From NCBI GenBank assembly GCA_047618295.1, contig JBLHKL010000024.1:1-21864 (forward strand): DNA of 21,864 bases, written 5' to 3'. How positions within the stretch are numbered: position 1 is the first letter of the stretch; every line of letters begins with the position of its first letter. This document shows positions 7,253 to 15,621 of the stretch, piece after piece. The notes under the pieces were generated by a model, which saw only the letters and a list, made by a program, of their open reading frames with translations, ran no database searches and had not been told where the DNA came from. This DNA comes from UBA7359 sp047618295. Lineage in GTDB: Bacteria; Pseudomonadota; Gammaproteobacteria; Eutrophobiales; Eutrophobiaceae. Made by a program: the position numbers and the translations under genes.

Positions 7253-9724
7253 ATGATTACTCTAATTAAATCGGCATATTCATCTTTTGTATTAAAACAA
7301 CCCGTGCTGGTTTGTTTGTTGATGGCAATATTACTTGGTTTTTTTGCCATGCAAACAAAGGACTTCAAACTTGATGCATCAGCAGACTCCTTGTTGTTGG
7401 AAGATGATAAAGATTTAAAGTTATTCCGAGAGACATTGGAACGTTATGCAACCAAGGATTTTTTGTTTGTTACTTTTTCACCAAAGGAAGATCTTTTTTC
7501 TCAATCTTCGTTAGATGTGATCATCAAGATTCGTGATGATTTCCGAACACTGGAGCCGGTTGAATCAGTCATCAGTTTAGTTGATGTGCCATTGGTTAGA
7601 CAGATAGAGGGAACAATATCCGATGTGGCTGATAACGTTCGTACTATAGAGGGTGGCGGCCTTGATATTGAAAAGGTTAAACAAGAATTACTTAATAGCC
7701 CTATCTATAGAGAATTAATAATTAGTGAAGACGGCCAAACAACAGCTATTCAAGTTAATTTGAAAGACAGCCCCGAGTTTCGTGACTTGCAACGCGAACG
7801 CAATCAGCTCTTGATAAAAGCTAATGCTGAAGGTCTTGATGTAACAGAACAAACGCGACTGGATGAAATACTAATTGAATATACGGCACAGAAAAATGTT
7901 ATCGATAAAGTTAATCACGATAATATCGTTGATGTAAGAGAAATAATTTCAAAATATCAACAATATGGCACTTTGCATATGGGTGGCGTCACCATGATTA
8001 CTGATGACATGATCACTTATATTAAAAATGATTTGATTGTTTTTGGTGTCGGCGTGTTTTTGTTTCTTGTTGGCATGTTGTCAATTATTTTTCGTAAACT
8101 TAGATGGGTCATGCTGCCTTTACTAAGTTGTTTTTATGCCGGGTTGCTAATGATCGGTTTGCTTAGTCTGGTCGGCTGGCATGTCACAGTCATCTCATCA
8201 AATTTCATTTCGTTAATGTTGATCATTACTATGTCAATGAACGTTCATCTTATCGTTCGTTATCGACAATTGTTTAATGATTATCCTGAATTATCACAAC
8301 ATGAACTTGTATTATCCATGGCGAGCAAAATGGTTTGGCCATGCTTGTATACCGCGTTAACTACTATAATGGCATTCAGTTCGTTAGTGGTTAGTGGGAT
8401 TAAGCCAATTATAGATTTTGGCTGGATGATGACGATAGGCTTAAGTGTTACTTTCCTGACATCATTTATTTTATTCCCATCTATATTAGGTATGTTAGCA
8501 AAGGGAATAGAAAAATCGGGTTCAAAAGACGAATTCCAATTTACTTCCAAGCTTGCCAGCATGACTGAAATACACGGCAATAAAATATTAATAATTACCG
8601 TTATTCTTGCTGCCGTTAGTACCTACGGTATTAGCCGCCTTGAAGTGGAAAATAGTTTTATAAATTATTTTAGCGATAGTACTGAAATCTATAAGGGGCT
8701 TCGTTTAATCGATGAAAAGATGGGTGGAACCACACCCATGGATATTATTATTAATCTTGAAGATGACTCTTCAGAAGATGACTCTTCAGAAGAGGGTGAG
8801 TTTGAAGATTTCGATGCCTTGTTTGGGGCCTTTAGTGATGGCCAGGATGAAATATGGTTTACACCAGAACGGATAGACACGATCAAACAAGTACATGACC
8901 ACCTGGAGACTTTTCCGGCGATTGGTAAAGTCTTATCACTTGCCTCGATCATTCGTGTAGGAGAAGAAATTAATGAGGCTGAGTTTGATGCGTTTGAACT
9001 CGCCATTATTACTAAGAATATGCCAGATGAGATTAAGGAGAGCATGATTACGCCTTATGTCTCTGAAGAGAATAATGAAGCACGTATCAGTATTCGCATA
9101 TTGGATTCGTTAAAAGACTTGAGACGCAAAGAATTGTTGGAACAGATTAAGACAGACTTGGTTGAAAAGATCGGACTTGCTGAAGACAAGGTTCAAATCA
9201 CGGGCATACTGGTTCTCTACAACAATATGCTACAGAGTTTATTTAAGTCGCAAATCTTAACTTTGGGTGTCGTTATGGCTGGCATTGCCCTAATGTTGGT
9301 TATTCTGTTTCGCTCTTTCACTCTCGCGATTATTGGCATTATCCCCAATATACTTGCTGCAGCGATTATTTTGGGCTTAATGGGCTTGCTCAGAATTCCA
9401 CTCGATATGATGACAATAACTATTGCTGCTATCACAATAGGTATTGCGGTTGATAACAGTATTCATTACATATATCGATTCCGTGAAGAGCTACCGAAGA
9501 CAGGTGATTACGTCAAAACAATGCATTACTGTCATGCGAATATTGGCAAAGCCGTTTTTTATACAGCGATTACTATTATTATTGGGTTCTCGATATTGGT
9601 ACTTTCAAACTTTATACCGACGATCTATTTTGGTCTATTGACGGCGTTGGCCATGTTTATTGCTTTGTTCGCGTGCTTGACACTATTGCCTAAATTAATT
9701 TTAATATTTAAGCCGTTTGATTAA
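7253..9724 (+). CDS. RND-superfamily (MMPL/HAE3-like) exporter, candidate lipid transporter
   Basis: This 823-residue inner-membrane protein has the duplicated RND layout. Membrane segment 1 is near residues 12-33, then a large periplasmic loop to about 258. Five segments lie in about 262-430, another near 443-461, a second periplasmic loop runs to about 660, and five segments finish the protein. The C-terminal half has the conserved ITIGIAVDNSIHYIYRFREEL signature with its membrane aspartate. The matching place in the N-terminal half reads ITMSMNVHLIVRYR and lacks that aspartate. A 15-base tandem repeat adds EDDSS twice near residues 503-512. The domain plan fits single-chain exporters such as HpnN, not tripartite AcrB pumps (over 1000 residues). 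It precedes mlaC, where mlaFED would be expected. The substrate is unknown; a lipid is inferred from the neighbour. Confidence 0.85.
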   Translation: MITLIKSAYSSFVLKQPVLVCLLMAILLGFFAMQTKDFKLDASADSLLLEDDKDLKLFRETLERYATKDFLFVTFSPKEDLFSQSSLDVIIKIRDDFRTLEPVESVISLVDVPLVRQIEGTISDVADNVRTIEGGGLDIEKVKQELLNSPIYRELIISEDGQTTAIQVNLKDSPEFRDLQRERNQLLIKANAEGLDVTEQTRLDEILIEYTAQKNVIDKVNHDNIVDVREIISKYQQYGTLHMGGVTMITDDMITYIKNDLIVFGVGVFLFLVGMLSIIFRKLRWVMLPLLSCFYAGLLMIGLLSLVGWHVTVISSNFISLMLIITMSMNVHLIVRYRQLFNDYPELSQHELVLSMASKMVWPCLYTALTTIMAFSSLVVSGIKPIIDFGWMMTIGLSVTFLTSFILFPSILGMLAKGIEKSGSKDEFQFTSKLASMTEIHGNKILIITVILAAVSTYGISRLEVENSFINYFSDSTEIYKGLRLIDEKMGGTTPMDIIINLEDDSSEDDSSEEGEFEDFDALFGAFSDGQDEIWFTPERIDTIKQVHDHLETFPAIGKVLSLASIIRVGEEINEAEFDAFELAIITKNMPDEIKESMITPYVSEENNEARISIRILDSLKDLRRKELLEQIKTDLVEKIGLAEDKVQITGILVLYNNMLQSLFKSQILTLGVVMAGIALMLVILFRSFTLAIIGIIPNILAAAIILGLMGLLRIPLDMMTITIAAITIGIAVDNSIHYIYRFREELPKTGDYVKTMHYCHANIGKAVFYTAITIIIGFSILVLSNFIPTIYFGLLTALAMFIALFACLTLLPKLILIFKPFD
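8759..8788 (+). repeat. 15-base tandem direct repeat inside the RND exporter gene
   Basis: GAAGATGACTCTTCA occurs twice without mismatch, keeping frame and encoding EDDSS-EDDSS at the start of an acidic stretch that continues with EEGEFEDFD. The perfect identity at the DNA level suggests a recent in-frame duplication. Confidence 0.9.
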
Positions 9725-9985
9725 AAGGTTATTAAAAACAATAATTTAGAGTCTATTTGTAAAGTCAGGCAATGATTTTGTGGGCTTTGTTCTGGTTATA
9801 CAGGCATAAAAATATTCATTGAGAATAAGTACTATCTATCGATATATATTGTTATTACAATATCCGCCTTCGGACGACCAAAGAACAATAATAATTACTG
9901 CTGAATCGCAGATAAAAAAACAGGTTGTTTGAACTATTAAGCCCGAAGGTGGGTCGATTAATTATAAACTTTTAGAGGTATTACA
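9725..9985. other. Intergenic region between RND exporter and mlaC
   Basis: This 261-base AT-rich gap contains no coding sequence I can support. It has CCTTCGG (9867-9873) and its complement CCGAAGG (9943-9949), separated by 69 bases, and a small TCCG/CGGA hairpin at 9863-9874. The last 25 bases include a plausible ribosome-binding site (TTTTAGAGGT) for mlaC. A promoter for mlaC may be here, but no convincing -35/-10 pair stands out. Confidence 0.4.
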
Positions 9986-10609
9986 ATGAAAATCAGAGTC
10001 GTAAATTCGTTGATTTTGATCCTATGCATGGTAGCCAGTCTTGCTCAGGCAGCGGTGGCAACCCCCGATGCAGTCATTAAGCAAACTGCAGATGCTGTTA
10101 TCGAACGCATTAAAGCGCAGCGTACAGAATTAGATGCTAATCCATCAAAGATTTATGATGTGGTGAATGAACTTGTCATACCTCATTATGATTTTACCAG
10201 CATGTCTAAATGGGTGCTCGGCAAAAACTGGAAGAGTGCTACTGAAACACAACGCAGTGATTTTATTACGCAGTTTCAAACATTATTAGTCCGTACTTAT
10301 GCTAGAGCATTGCTTGAATATTCTGGTCAGGAAATCAAATACTTTCCAGTAGAGATAAACACAAAATCAAAACTTGCTTTGGTTAAAACTGAGATGATGA
10401 GTGATGGCGCACAGCCGTTCCCGGTCGCCTACCGCATGCATCAAAAGAATGATAAATGGAAAGTGGTTGATGTCTCTGTTGATGGTGTCAGTTTAGTATC
10501 AACTTACCGAGGGTCCTTTTCTACGCAAATCAAGAAACACGGGTTTGAGTCACTAATAAACGAACTCACTGTCAAAAATGAAAGGTTAGCTAGTAGTATT
10601 TCAAAATAA
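9986..10609 (+). CDS. mlaC: MlaC/Ttg2D-family periplasmic phospholipid-binding protein
   Basis: MlaC carries phospholipids across the periplasm between the outer-membrane MlaA-porin complex and an inner-membrane transporter. The 207-residue protein has a clear signal peptide with predicted cleavage after about residue 22 (SLAQA), then the Tol-tolerance Ttg2 fold: YDFTSMSKWVLGKNWKSAT, FQTLLVRTYARALLEYSGQEI, and the late segment WKVVDVSVDGVSLVSTYRGSF. In most gammaproteobacteria it is flanked by mlaFED before and mlaB after. Here the preceding gene is an RND exporter and the next is ibaG, so the ABC transporter parts are missing locally. HpnM of hopanoid clusters belongs to the same family, so the substrate need not be phospholipid. 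Confidence 0.9.
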   Translation: MKIRVVNSLILILCMVASLAQAAVATPDAVIKQTADAVIERIKAQRTELDANPSKIYDVVNELVIPHYDFTSMSKWVLGKNWKSATETQRSDFITQFQTLLVRTYARALLEYSGQEIKYFPVEINTKSKLALVKTEMMSDGAQPFPVAYRMHQKNDKWKVVDVSVDGVSLVSTYRGSFSTQIKKHGFESLINELTVKNERLASSISK

Positions 10610-10631
10610 CCAACACCATAGACTAGTTTTT

Positions 10632-10660
10632 CAAGCAACCGGGCAATGCCCGGTTGCTTG
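10632..10660 (+). terminator. Strong hairpin after mlaC
   Basis: CAAGCAACCGGGC and GCCCGGTTGCTTG form a 13-base perfect stem with a three-base loop, starting 22 bases after the mlaC stop. The bases after the stem (CTTTATAG) give only a weak T-run, while a TTTTT run precedes it. It probably terminates or stabilises the mlaC transcript, separating it from ibaG-murA. Confidence 0.7.
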
Positions 10661-10716
10661 CTTTATAGAATCGAATTTTCATCTATCATAAACACTAATT
10701 AATAATCGAAAACGTT

Positions 10717-10956
10717 ATGAATCCTCAAATTATAAAACAACTTATCGAAACGGGATTGCCAGATGCCGATATCATTGTAGAAGGTGATGATGGTACGCAT
10801 TTTCAGGCGCGTATTATCAGTGAATCCTTTGCTGGAAAGAACATGGTTCAACAACATCAGATGGTTTATAAGACACTGGGCGATAAAATGGGTACGGATA
10901 TCCATGCTTTATCCATGCAGACCTATAGCCCTGATGAATGGGAACAACAGAAATAG
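10717..10956 (+). CDS. ibaG: BolA-family protein IbaG (YrbA)
   Basis: IbaG is a small BolA-family protein, usually working with a monothiol glutaredoxin in iron-sulfur trafficking and linked to acid stress and envelope function. The 79-residue sequence has the family core: DGTHFQARIISESFAGKNMVQ, then QHQMVYKTLGDKM, then a short C-terminal HALSMQTYSPDEW. The family's invariant histidine lies in the QQHQMVY segment. Position directly before murA is highly conserved in gammaproteobacteria and supports IbaG rather than BolA itself. mlaB, normally just upstream, is absent. Confidence 0.93.
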   Translation: MNPQIIKQLIETGLPDADIIVEGDDGTHFQARIISESFAGKNMVQQHQMVYKTLGDKMGTDIHALSMQTYSPDEWEQQK

Positions 10957-10999
10957 TCTTGGGTGCCCAAGCTTATATTAAAGGTAATAATCATTAATT

Positions 11000-12259
11000 A
11001 TGGATAAATTACTTATCCGCGGTGGTGCCCCGCTAAATGGAGAGATTTCCATTTCTGGTGCAAAGAATGCGGCTCTCCCAATTCTTTCAGCTACGCTATT
11101 GACCGACCAGTCCGTGACTATCGGCAATGTTCCTCACTTACATGACATAACAACAACAATGGAGTTGCTGTGTCGTATGGGCTCTCAAGTTACCGTTGAT
11201 GAGCGGATGCGTATCGAAATTGATAACAGTCAAATCGAAAACTTCTTTGCTCCGTATGAATTAGTTAAGACCATGCGTGCGTCAATTCTAGTGTTGGGAC
11301 CTTTACTCGCGCGTTATGGTAAGGCCGACGTATCATTGCCCGGCGGTTGTGCGATTGGTTCGCGACCAGTGAATATCCATCTTCAGGGATTGGCAGCAAT
11401 GGGCGCTGATATTGTTGTAGAAAGCGGCTATATTCGCGCTACAGCCGACCGGCTTAAAGGTGCTCATATAACGCTCGATATCGTGACGGTTACTGGTACA
11501 GAAAACTTGATGATGGCAGCAACTCTGGCTGATGGTTTAACGGTTATTGAAAATGCAGCGAGAGAGCCGGAAGTGACTGATCTGGCAAATTGTTTGAATA
11601 AGATGGGTGCAAAAGTTTCCGGTGCCGGTACTGATCGTATAGAGATAGAAGGAGTTGAAGCCTTACATGGGGCCGACTATGACATCTTGCCCGATAGAAT
11701 AGAGACGGGGACCTATTTAGTTGCCGCAGCGATGACGGGAGGCAAAGTGCGATTGAGAAATACAAAAGCCGTCTTGTTGGAATCAGTATTGGCCAAGCTG
11801 ACTGAAGCTGGTGCTAAAATTGAAATAGAAGATAATGCGATAACTCTGGATATGCAGGGCAAGAGGCCCAAAGCAGTTGATATACATACCTCACCCTTTC
11901 CAGGTTTCCCTACTGATATGCAAGCCCAGTTTACGGCGATGAACAGTATTGCAAAAGGCGCAGGCGTTATTACCGAGACGGTATTTGAAAATCGTTTTAT
12001 GCATGTCCATGAGCTACAACGCATGGGTGCAGACCTTAAGTTGGAGGGTAATACGACAATCACTCAAGGCGTTGAGGAATTAACGGGAGCACCTGTTATG
12101 GCAACAGACTTAAGGGCCTCAGCTAGTTTGGTTCTGGCTGGACTTGTGGCTGATGGCGACACGATTGTAGATCGTATTTACCACATTGATCGTGGCTATG
12201 AGACAATCGAGGAAAAGTTATCTCAATTAGGTGCGGATATTCGGCGCATACCTGACTAA
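11000..12259 (+). CDS. murA: UDP-N-acetylglucosamine 1-carboxyvinyltransferase MurA
   Basis: MurA transfers enolpyruvate from PEP to UDP-GlcNAc, the first committed step of peptidoglycan synthesis, in the cytoplasm. The 419-residue length is that of E. coli. Visible hallmarks are the N-terminal GEISISGAKNAALPI loop, TMRASILVLGPLLAR, and catalytic Cys117 in LPGGCAIGSRP. Further ones are FPTDMQAQFTAM with its catalytic aspartate and the C-terminal DLRASASLVLAGL. Presence of cysteine, not aspartate, at the active site predicts fosfomycin sensitivity of the enzyme. It lies 43 bases after ibaG. Confidence 0.98.
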   Translation: MDKLLIRGGAPLNGEISISGAKNAALPILSATLLTDQSVTIGNVPHLHDITTTMELLCRMGSQVTVDERMRIEIDNSQIENFFAPYELVKTMRASILVLGPLLARYGKADVSLPGGCAIGSRPVNIHLQGLAAMGADIVVESGYIRATADRLKGAHITLDIVTVTGTENLMMAATLADGLTVIENAAREPEVTDLANCLNKMGAKVSGAGTDRIEIEGVEALHGADYDILPDRIETGTYLVAAAMTGGKVRLRNTKAVLLESVLAKLTEAGAKIEIEDNAITLDMQGKRPKAVDIHTSPFPGFPTDMQAQFTAMNSIAKGAGVITETVFENRFMHVHELQRMGADLKLEGNTTITQGVEELTGAPVMATDLRASASLVLAGLVADGDTIVDRIYHIDRGYETIEEKLSQLGADIRRIPD

Positions 12260-12396
12260 TGTGCATTTTCTAAGGCACCCTAAGCAAGCTATTTAAATTA
12301 ATTATTTGCAAGGAAACTTTTTCAGTTAACTTGTTTCTATTGTATTCTGCTTTATTTTTACTGAGCCAAACAATTAACTAAGCCACAAATATAATT

Positions 12397-13038
12397 ATGT
12401 CGGACAAGATCACTATCGCCGTTTCCAAAGGCCGAATATACGATGAAGCTGTTCCTTTACTCGCTAAGCTCGGTATTGTCCTTAAAGATGATCCTAAAAA
12501 ATCTCGCAAACTGATTCTCGATACTAATCAGCCCAATATTAAAATTCTAATTATTCGGGCTACAGATGTTCCAACCTATGTTGAACGCGGTGCTGCTGAA
12601 TTGGGTATTGCCGGGAAGGATGTGTTGATGGAATATTCCGGAGACAGTCTGTATGAGCCAGTTGATTTGGGGATAGCCAAATGTCGAATGATGTTGGCAG
12701 GTTTAGAAGATGCAAAACCAATAACTGGTCGCCCACGTGTAGTAACAAAATATACCAATATCACACGGAATTATTTTGCAGATCGTGGACAACAAGTAGA
12801 GATAATAAAGCTATATGGCTCGATGGAACTTGGCCCTGTTTTGGGTTTGTCCGATTGGATAGTCGATCTGGTAGACACCGGAAATACCTTAAAAGCAAAT
12901 GGTTTAGTAACGCTTGATCACATTGCGGATATCAGTTCCAGATTGGTCGTCAATAAAGCAGCAATGAAAATGAAAAACGCGCTTATCAAACCAATCATCA
13001 ATCAATTAGCAGACATCGTTGAAAACGGTGGGTCATGA
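12397..13038 (+). CDS. hisG: ATP phosphoribosyltransferase, short form HisG
   Basis: HisG condenses ATP and PRPP in the first step of histidine synthesis. The 213-residue protein is the short form (HisGS): it has the catalytic domains (SKGRIYDEAVPLL, ERGAAELGIAGKDVL, and the PRPP loop EIIKLYGSMELGPVLGLSD) but lacks the C-terminal ~80-residue regulatory domain of the long form. Short HisG enzymes need HisZ, a HisRS-like subunit, for activity and histidine feedback. No hisZ is in this window, so it should be elsewhere. No attenuator-like histidine-rich leader is visible in the 137 bases upstream. Its stop overlaps hisD (ATGA). Confidence 0.97.
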   Translation: MSDKITIAVSKGRIYDEAVPLLAKLGIVLKDDPKKSRKLILDTNQPNIKILIIRATDVPTYVERGAAELGIAGKDVLMEYSGDSLYEPVDLGIAKCRMMLAGLEDAKPITGRPRVVTKYTNITRNYFADRGQQVEIIKLYGSMELGPVLGLSDWIVDLVDTGNTLKANGLVTLDHIADISSRLVVNKAAMKMKNALIKPIINQLADIVENGGS

Positions 13039-14330
13039 TAAAACGTCTCGATGCATCTGCAGAGAATTTTGAATTATCATTACAGACTTTATTGTCTTCT
13101 AGTGACGAACCGGAACAATCTGTTCTTGATACTGTTTCTCAAATCATTGCCGATGTGCGTGTGCGAGGCGATGAAGCTTTACTCGAATATACCAATCGTT
13201 TTGATAGACGTTCTGCCAGTATTGAGTCGCTTGAGATATCGCAAAAAGATTTAGAATCCGCTTTAAAACGTATTCCAGAATCGCTGCGTAAAAATCTTGA
13301 GTATGCAGCCAAGCGTGTTCGTGAATTTCACGGCAAGCAACTGCAAACAACCTGGGCCTATGAAGATGAAGCCGGCAATGTGTTGGGACAGAAAGTCACC
13401 CCTTTGGATCGTGTTGGTGTTTATGTGCCCGGTGGTAAGGCAGCTTATCCCTCATCAGTATTAATGAATGTGATACCGGCGCATGTTGCTGGCGTTGAAG
13501 AAATCATCATGGTTGTGCCAACCCCGGATGATGAACGTAATGATTTGGTCTTGGCCGCCGCTGCGATTGCCGGAGTACACAAGGTGTATTCAATTGGTGG
13601 TGCTCAAGCCGTCGCCGCATTAGCCTACGGGACTAAACTTGTTCCTAAGGTGGATAAGATAGTTGGTCCTGGCAACATTTATGTTGCAACTGCCAAGCGT
13701 CAAGTATTTGGAGTTGTTGGAATTGATATGATTGCCGGTCCGTCAGAAGTTGTGATTGTCAGTGATAGCAGTGCCAATCCAGACTGGGTGGCCATGGATC
13801 TTTTTGCCCAGGCAGAACACGATGAACAAGCCAGCTCGATACTCATTTCGCCAGATGCCGATTTTATTGTAGCAGTTGAAAAGAGTATTGAAAGACTCTT
13901 GCCTGAAATGGAACGTGCCGAGATTATAAAGGCATCATTATCAAATAATGGCGCAATGATTAAAGTAGACGATCTAAAACAAGCGATAGAGATTGTTAAT
14001 ATCATCGCGCCAGAACATCTTGAATTAGCGGTCTCTGATCCCGATGCGCTTTTGGGAGATATTCGTCACGCCGGCGCGATCTTTATGGGACATTATTCGG
14101 CCGAATCACTCGGGGATTATTGTGCAGGACCGAATCATGTTTTACCTACGGCTCGCACAGCTCGATTTTCTTCACCGCTTGGTGTATATGATTTTCAAAA
14201 GTCATCATCCATCATCAAGTGTAGTAGTGGTTCAGTTAAAGATATTGCTGAGACTGCATCTGCTTTGGCGCGTGGAGAAGGCTTAACTGCTCATGCACGG
14301 TCAGCAGAGTTCCGACTAAAGTTAAAATAA
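13035..14330 (+). CDS. hisD: Histidinol dehydrogenase HisD
   Basis: HisD carries out the last two oxidations from histidinol to histidine with NAD and zinc. The 431-residue protein contains GVYVPGGKAAYPSSVLMN, the VGPGNIYVATAKR block, and FAQAEHDEQASS carrying zinc ligands. It also has IAPEHLEL with the catalytic Glu-His pair, and the C-terminal LTAHARSAEFR with a further histidine ligand. All family motifs are intact. It overlaps hisG by four bases and is followed 13 bases later by hisC, a tightly packed hisGDC unit as in Pseudomonas-type gammaproteobacteria. Confidence 0.98.
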   Translation: MIKRLDASAENFELSLQTLLSSSDEPEQSVLDTVSQIIADVRVRGDEALLEYTNRFDRRSASIESLEISQKDLESALKRIPESLRKNLEYAAKRVREFHGKQLQTTWAYEDEAGNVLGQKVTPLDRVGVYVPGGKAAYPSSVLMNVIPAHVAGVEEIIMVVPTPDDERNDLVLAAAAIAGVHKVYSIGGAQAVAALAYGTKLVPKVDKIVGPGNIYVATAKRQVFGVVGIDMIAGPSEVVIVSDSSANPDWVAMDLFAQAEHDEQASSILISPDADFIVAVEKSIERLLPEMERAEIIKASLSNNGAMIKVDDLKQAIEIVNIIAPEHLELAVSDPDALLGDIRHAGAIFMGHYSAESLGDYCAGPNHVLPTARTARFSSPLGVYDFQKSSSIIKCSSGSVKDIAETASALARGEGLTAHARSAEFRLKLK

Positions 14331-14343
14331 TTAATTTGCCAGC

Positions 14344-15429
14344 ATGATTGACGAACGCGTAAGTAAGATCATTAAGCCCGCCATCCTTGCAGCAAAGGCT
14401 TATCATGTTCCAGACTCCAGCGGACTTATTAAACTGGATGCGATGGAAAACCCCTATAACTGGCCAGAAGACATCAAAGATGAATGGTCTAAGCACTTAC
14501 AACAAGCCGAACTTAATCGTTATCCTGATGCAAGTTTAAGTGAACTAAGGAGCAGACTTACTCGCGCGTTAAACTTACCCGATGAGACTGCAATGATGTT
14601 TGGTAATGGGTCTGATGAATTAATTCAGATCATCTTGATGGCACTTAATAAAACATCGAATGTCGTCATGGCGCCGGAACCCAGCTTTGTTATGTATCGC
14701 TTGTTAAGTTCAATGATGGAACTCGATTTTGTAGGAGTGCCATTACACAAGAATTTTTCGATCGATCTTCCTGCCATGTTGAAATCAATAGCGAAGACAA
14801 AGCCTGCTGTAATTTTTATTGCCTGGCCAAATAATCCAACAGGTAATGCCTTTGAAAAAGAATCGTTAGAAGAGATTATAAAAGCAGCGCCGGGTCTTGT
14901 TGTTATCGATGAGGCGTATCATGCCTTTGCACAGAGGAGCATGATGTCTTGCCTGCACAAATATCCAAATGTTTTATTAATGCGAACCTTATCCAAACTG
15001 GGTTTGGCTGGTTTACGATTAGGTATGCTGTTTGGTGCCAGAGAATGGATCTCCGAATTAGATAAATTGAGATTGCCTTACAATATAGGCACGCTAAATC
15101 AGCTTAGTGCAAATTTTATCATTCAAAACATTAGCTTGCTTGAACAACAAGCTGAACGTATTCGAGATGATCGGGAAGGGTTATTTGACAGGCTTTCAAA
15201 TATAGCTGGTGTTGAAGCCTGGAAGAGTGAAGCTAACTTTATTCTGTTTCGTGTTTCTAATCCCGGAGCAGAGAAGGTGCACAAAGAATTAATAAAGAAA
15301 AATATTCTTATTAAAAATCTACAAGGGGCGCACCCACTGCTAGAAAATTGTTTGCGCGTAACCGTCGGCAGCAAGCAGGAAAACACTGCTTTTTTAGACG
15401 CACTAAACTCGATTTTGACACCTTCTTAA
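14344..15429 (+). CDS. hisC: Histidinol-phosphate aminotransferase HisC
   Basis: HisC is a PLP-dependent class I/II aminotransferase that converts imidazole-acetol phosphate to histidinol phosphate. In its 361 residues are the substrate strand LDAMENPYNWP, the cofactor loop GNGSDELIQ, and PNNPTGN with Asn164. Asp189 lies in VVIDEAYHAF, Lys218 (the Schiff-base lysine) in RTLSKLGLAGLRLG, and a late arginine in CLRVTVGS. The start has no obvious Shine-Dalgarno sequence, and coupling to hisD across 13 bases is likely. It ends converging on the degS-like gene. Confidence 0.97.
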   Translation: MIDERVSKIIKPAILAAKAYHVPDSSGLIKLDAMENPYNWPEDIKDEWSKHLQQAELNRYPDASLSELRSRLTRALNLPDETAMMFGNGSDELIQIILMALNKTSNVVMAPEPSFVMYRLLSSMMELDFVGVPLHKNFSIDLPAMLKSIAKTKPAVIFIAWPNNPTGNAFEKESLEEIIKAAPGLVVIDEAYHAFAQRSMMSCLHKYPNVLLMRTLSKLGLAGLRLGMLFGAREWISELDKLRLPYNIGTLNQLSANFIIQNISLLEQQAERIRDDREGLFDRLSNIAGVEAWKSEANFILFRVSNPGAEKVHKELIKKNILIKNLQGAHPLLENCLRVTVGSKQENTAFLDALNSILTPS

Positions 15430-15621
15430 TGACAGATTGGCCACAGAGAAAGGCAAAAAAGTTACATCAAAACACGGAAATAAATAAATAAGCTTAATAA
15501 TCCTAAAGTCTGACTTATTGTTTGTACGTATTAAATGTTGTTCTCTGTGTACTCGGTAGCCGTTCCCGACGCGACTCTACCTCCTGCGTCCATGCAGTCG
15601 TCTGTGGCCAATTAAGAATTG
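15430..15621. repeat. Composite inverted-repeat region between convergent hisC and degS
   Basis: ATTGGCCACAGA (15436-15447) is repeated in inverse as TCTGTGGCCAAT (15601-15612). A further inverse partner, TTCTCTGTG (15541-15549), matches CACAGAGAA (15442-15450). Between the two right-hand arms sits a copy of the CATCCATG-type repeat, here TGCGTCCATGCAGTCG (15585-15600). The layout suggests one repeat inserted into another. It may also stop transcription from both sides, but no T-run follows a stem. Confidence 0.6.

Noticed and set aside
10895..10920. Two ATCCATGC strings inside ibaG, similar to the intergenic CATCCATG family
   Set aside because: They lie in coding sequence (IHALSMQ), lack self-complementary arms, and are explained by the protein sequence.
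12260..12396. Possible histidine attenuator leader before hisG
   Set aside because: No short histidine-rich ORF or terminator/antiterminator pair could be found in the gap.
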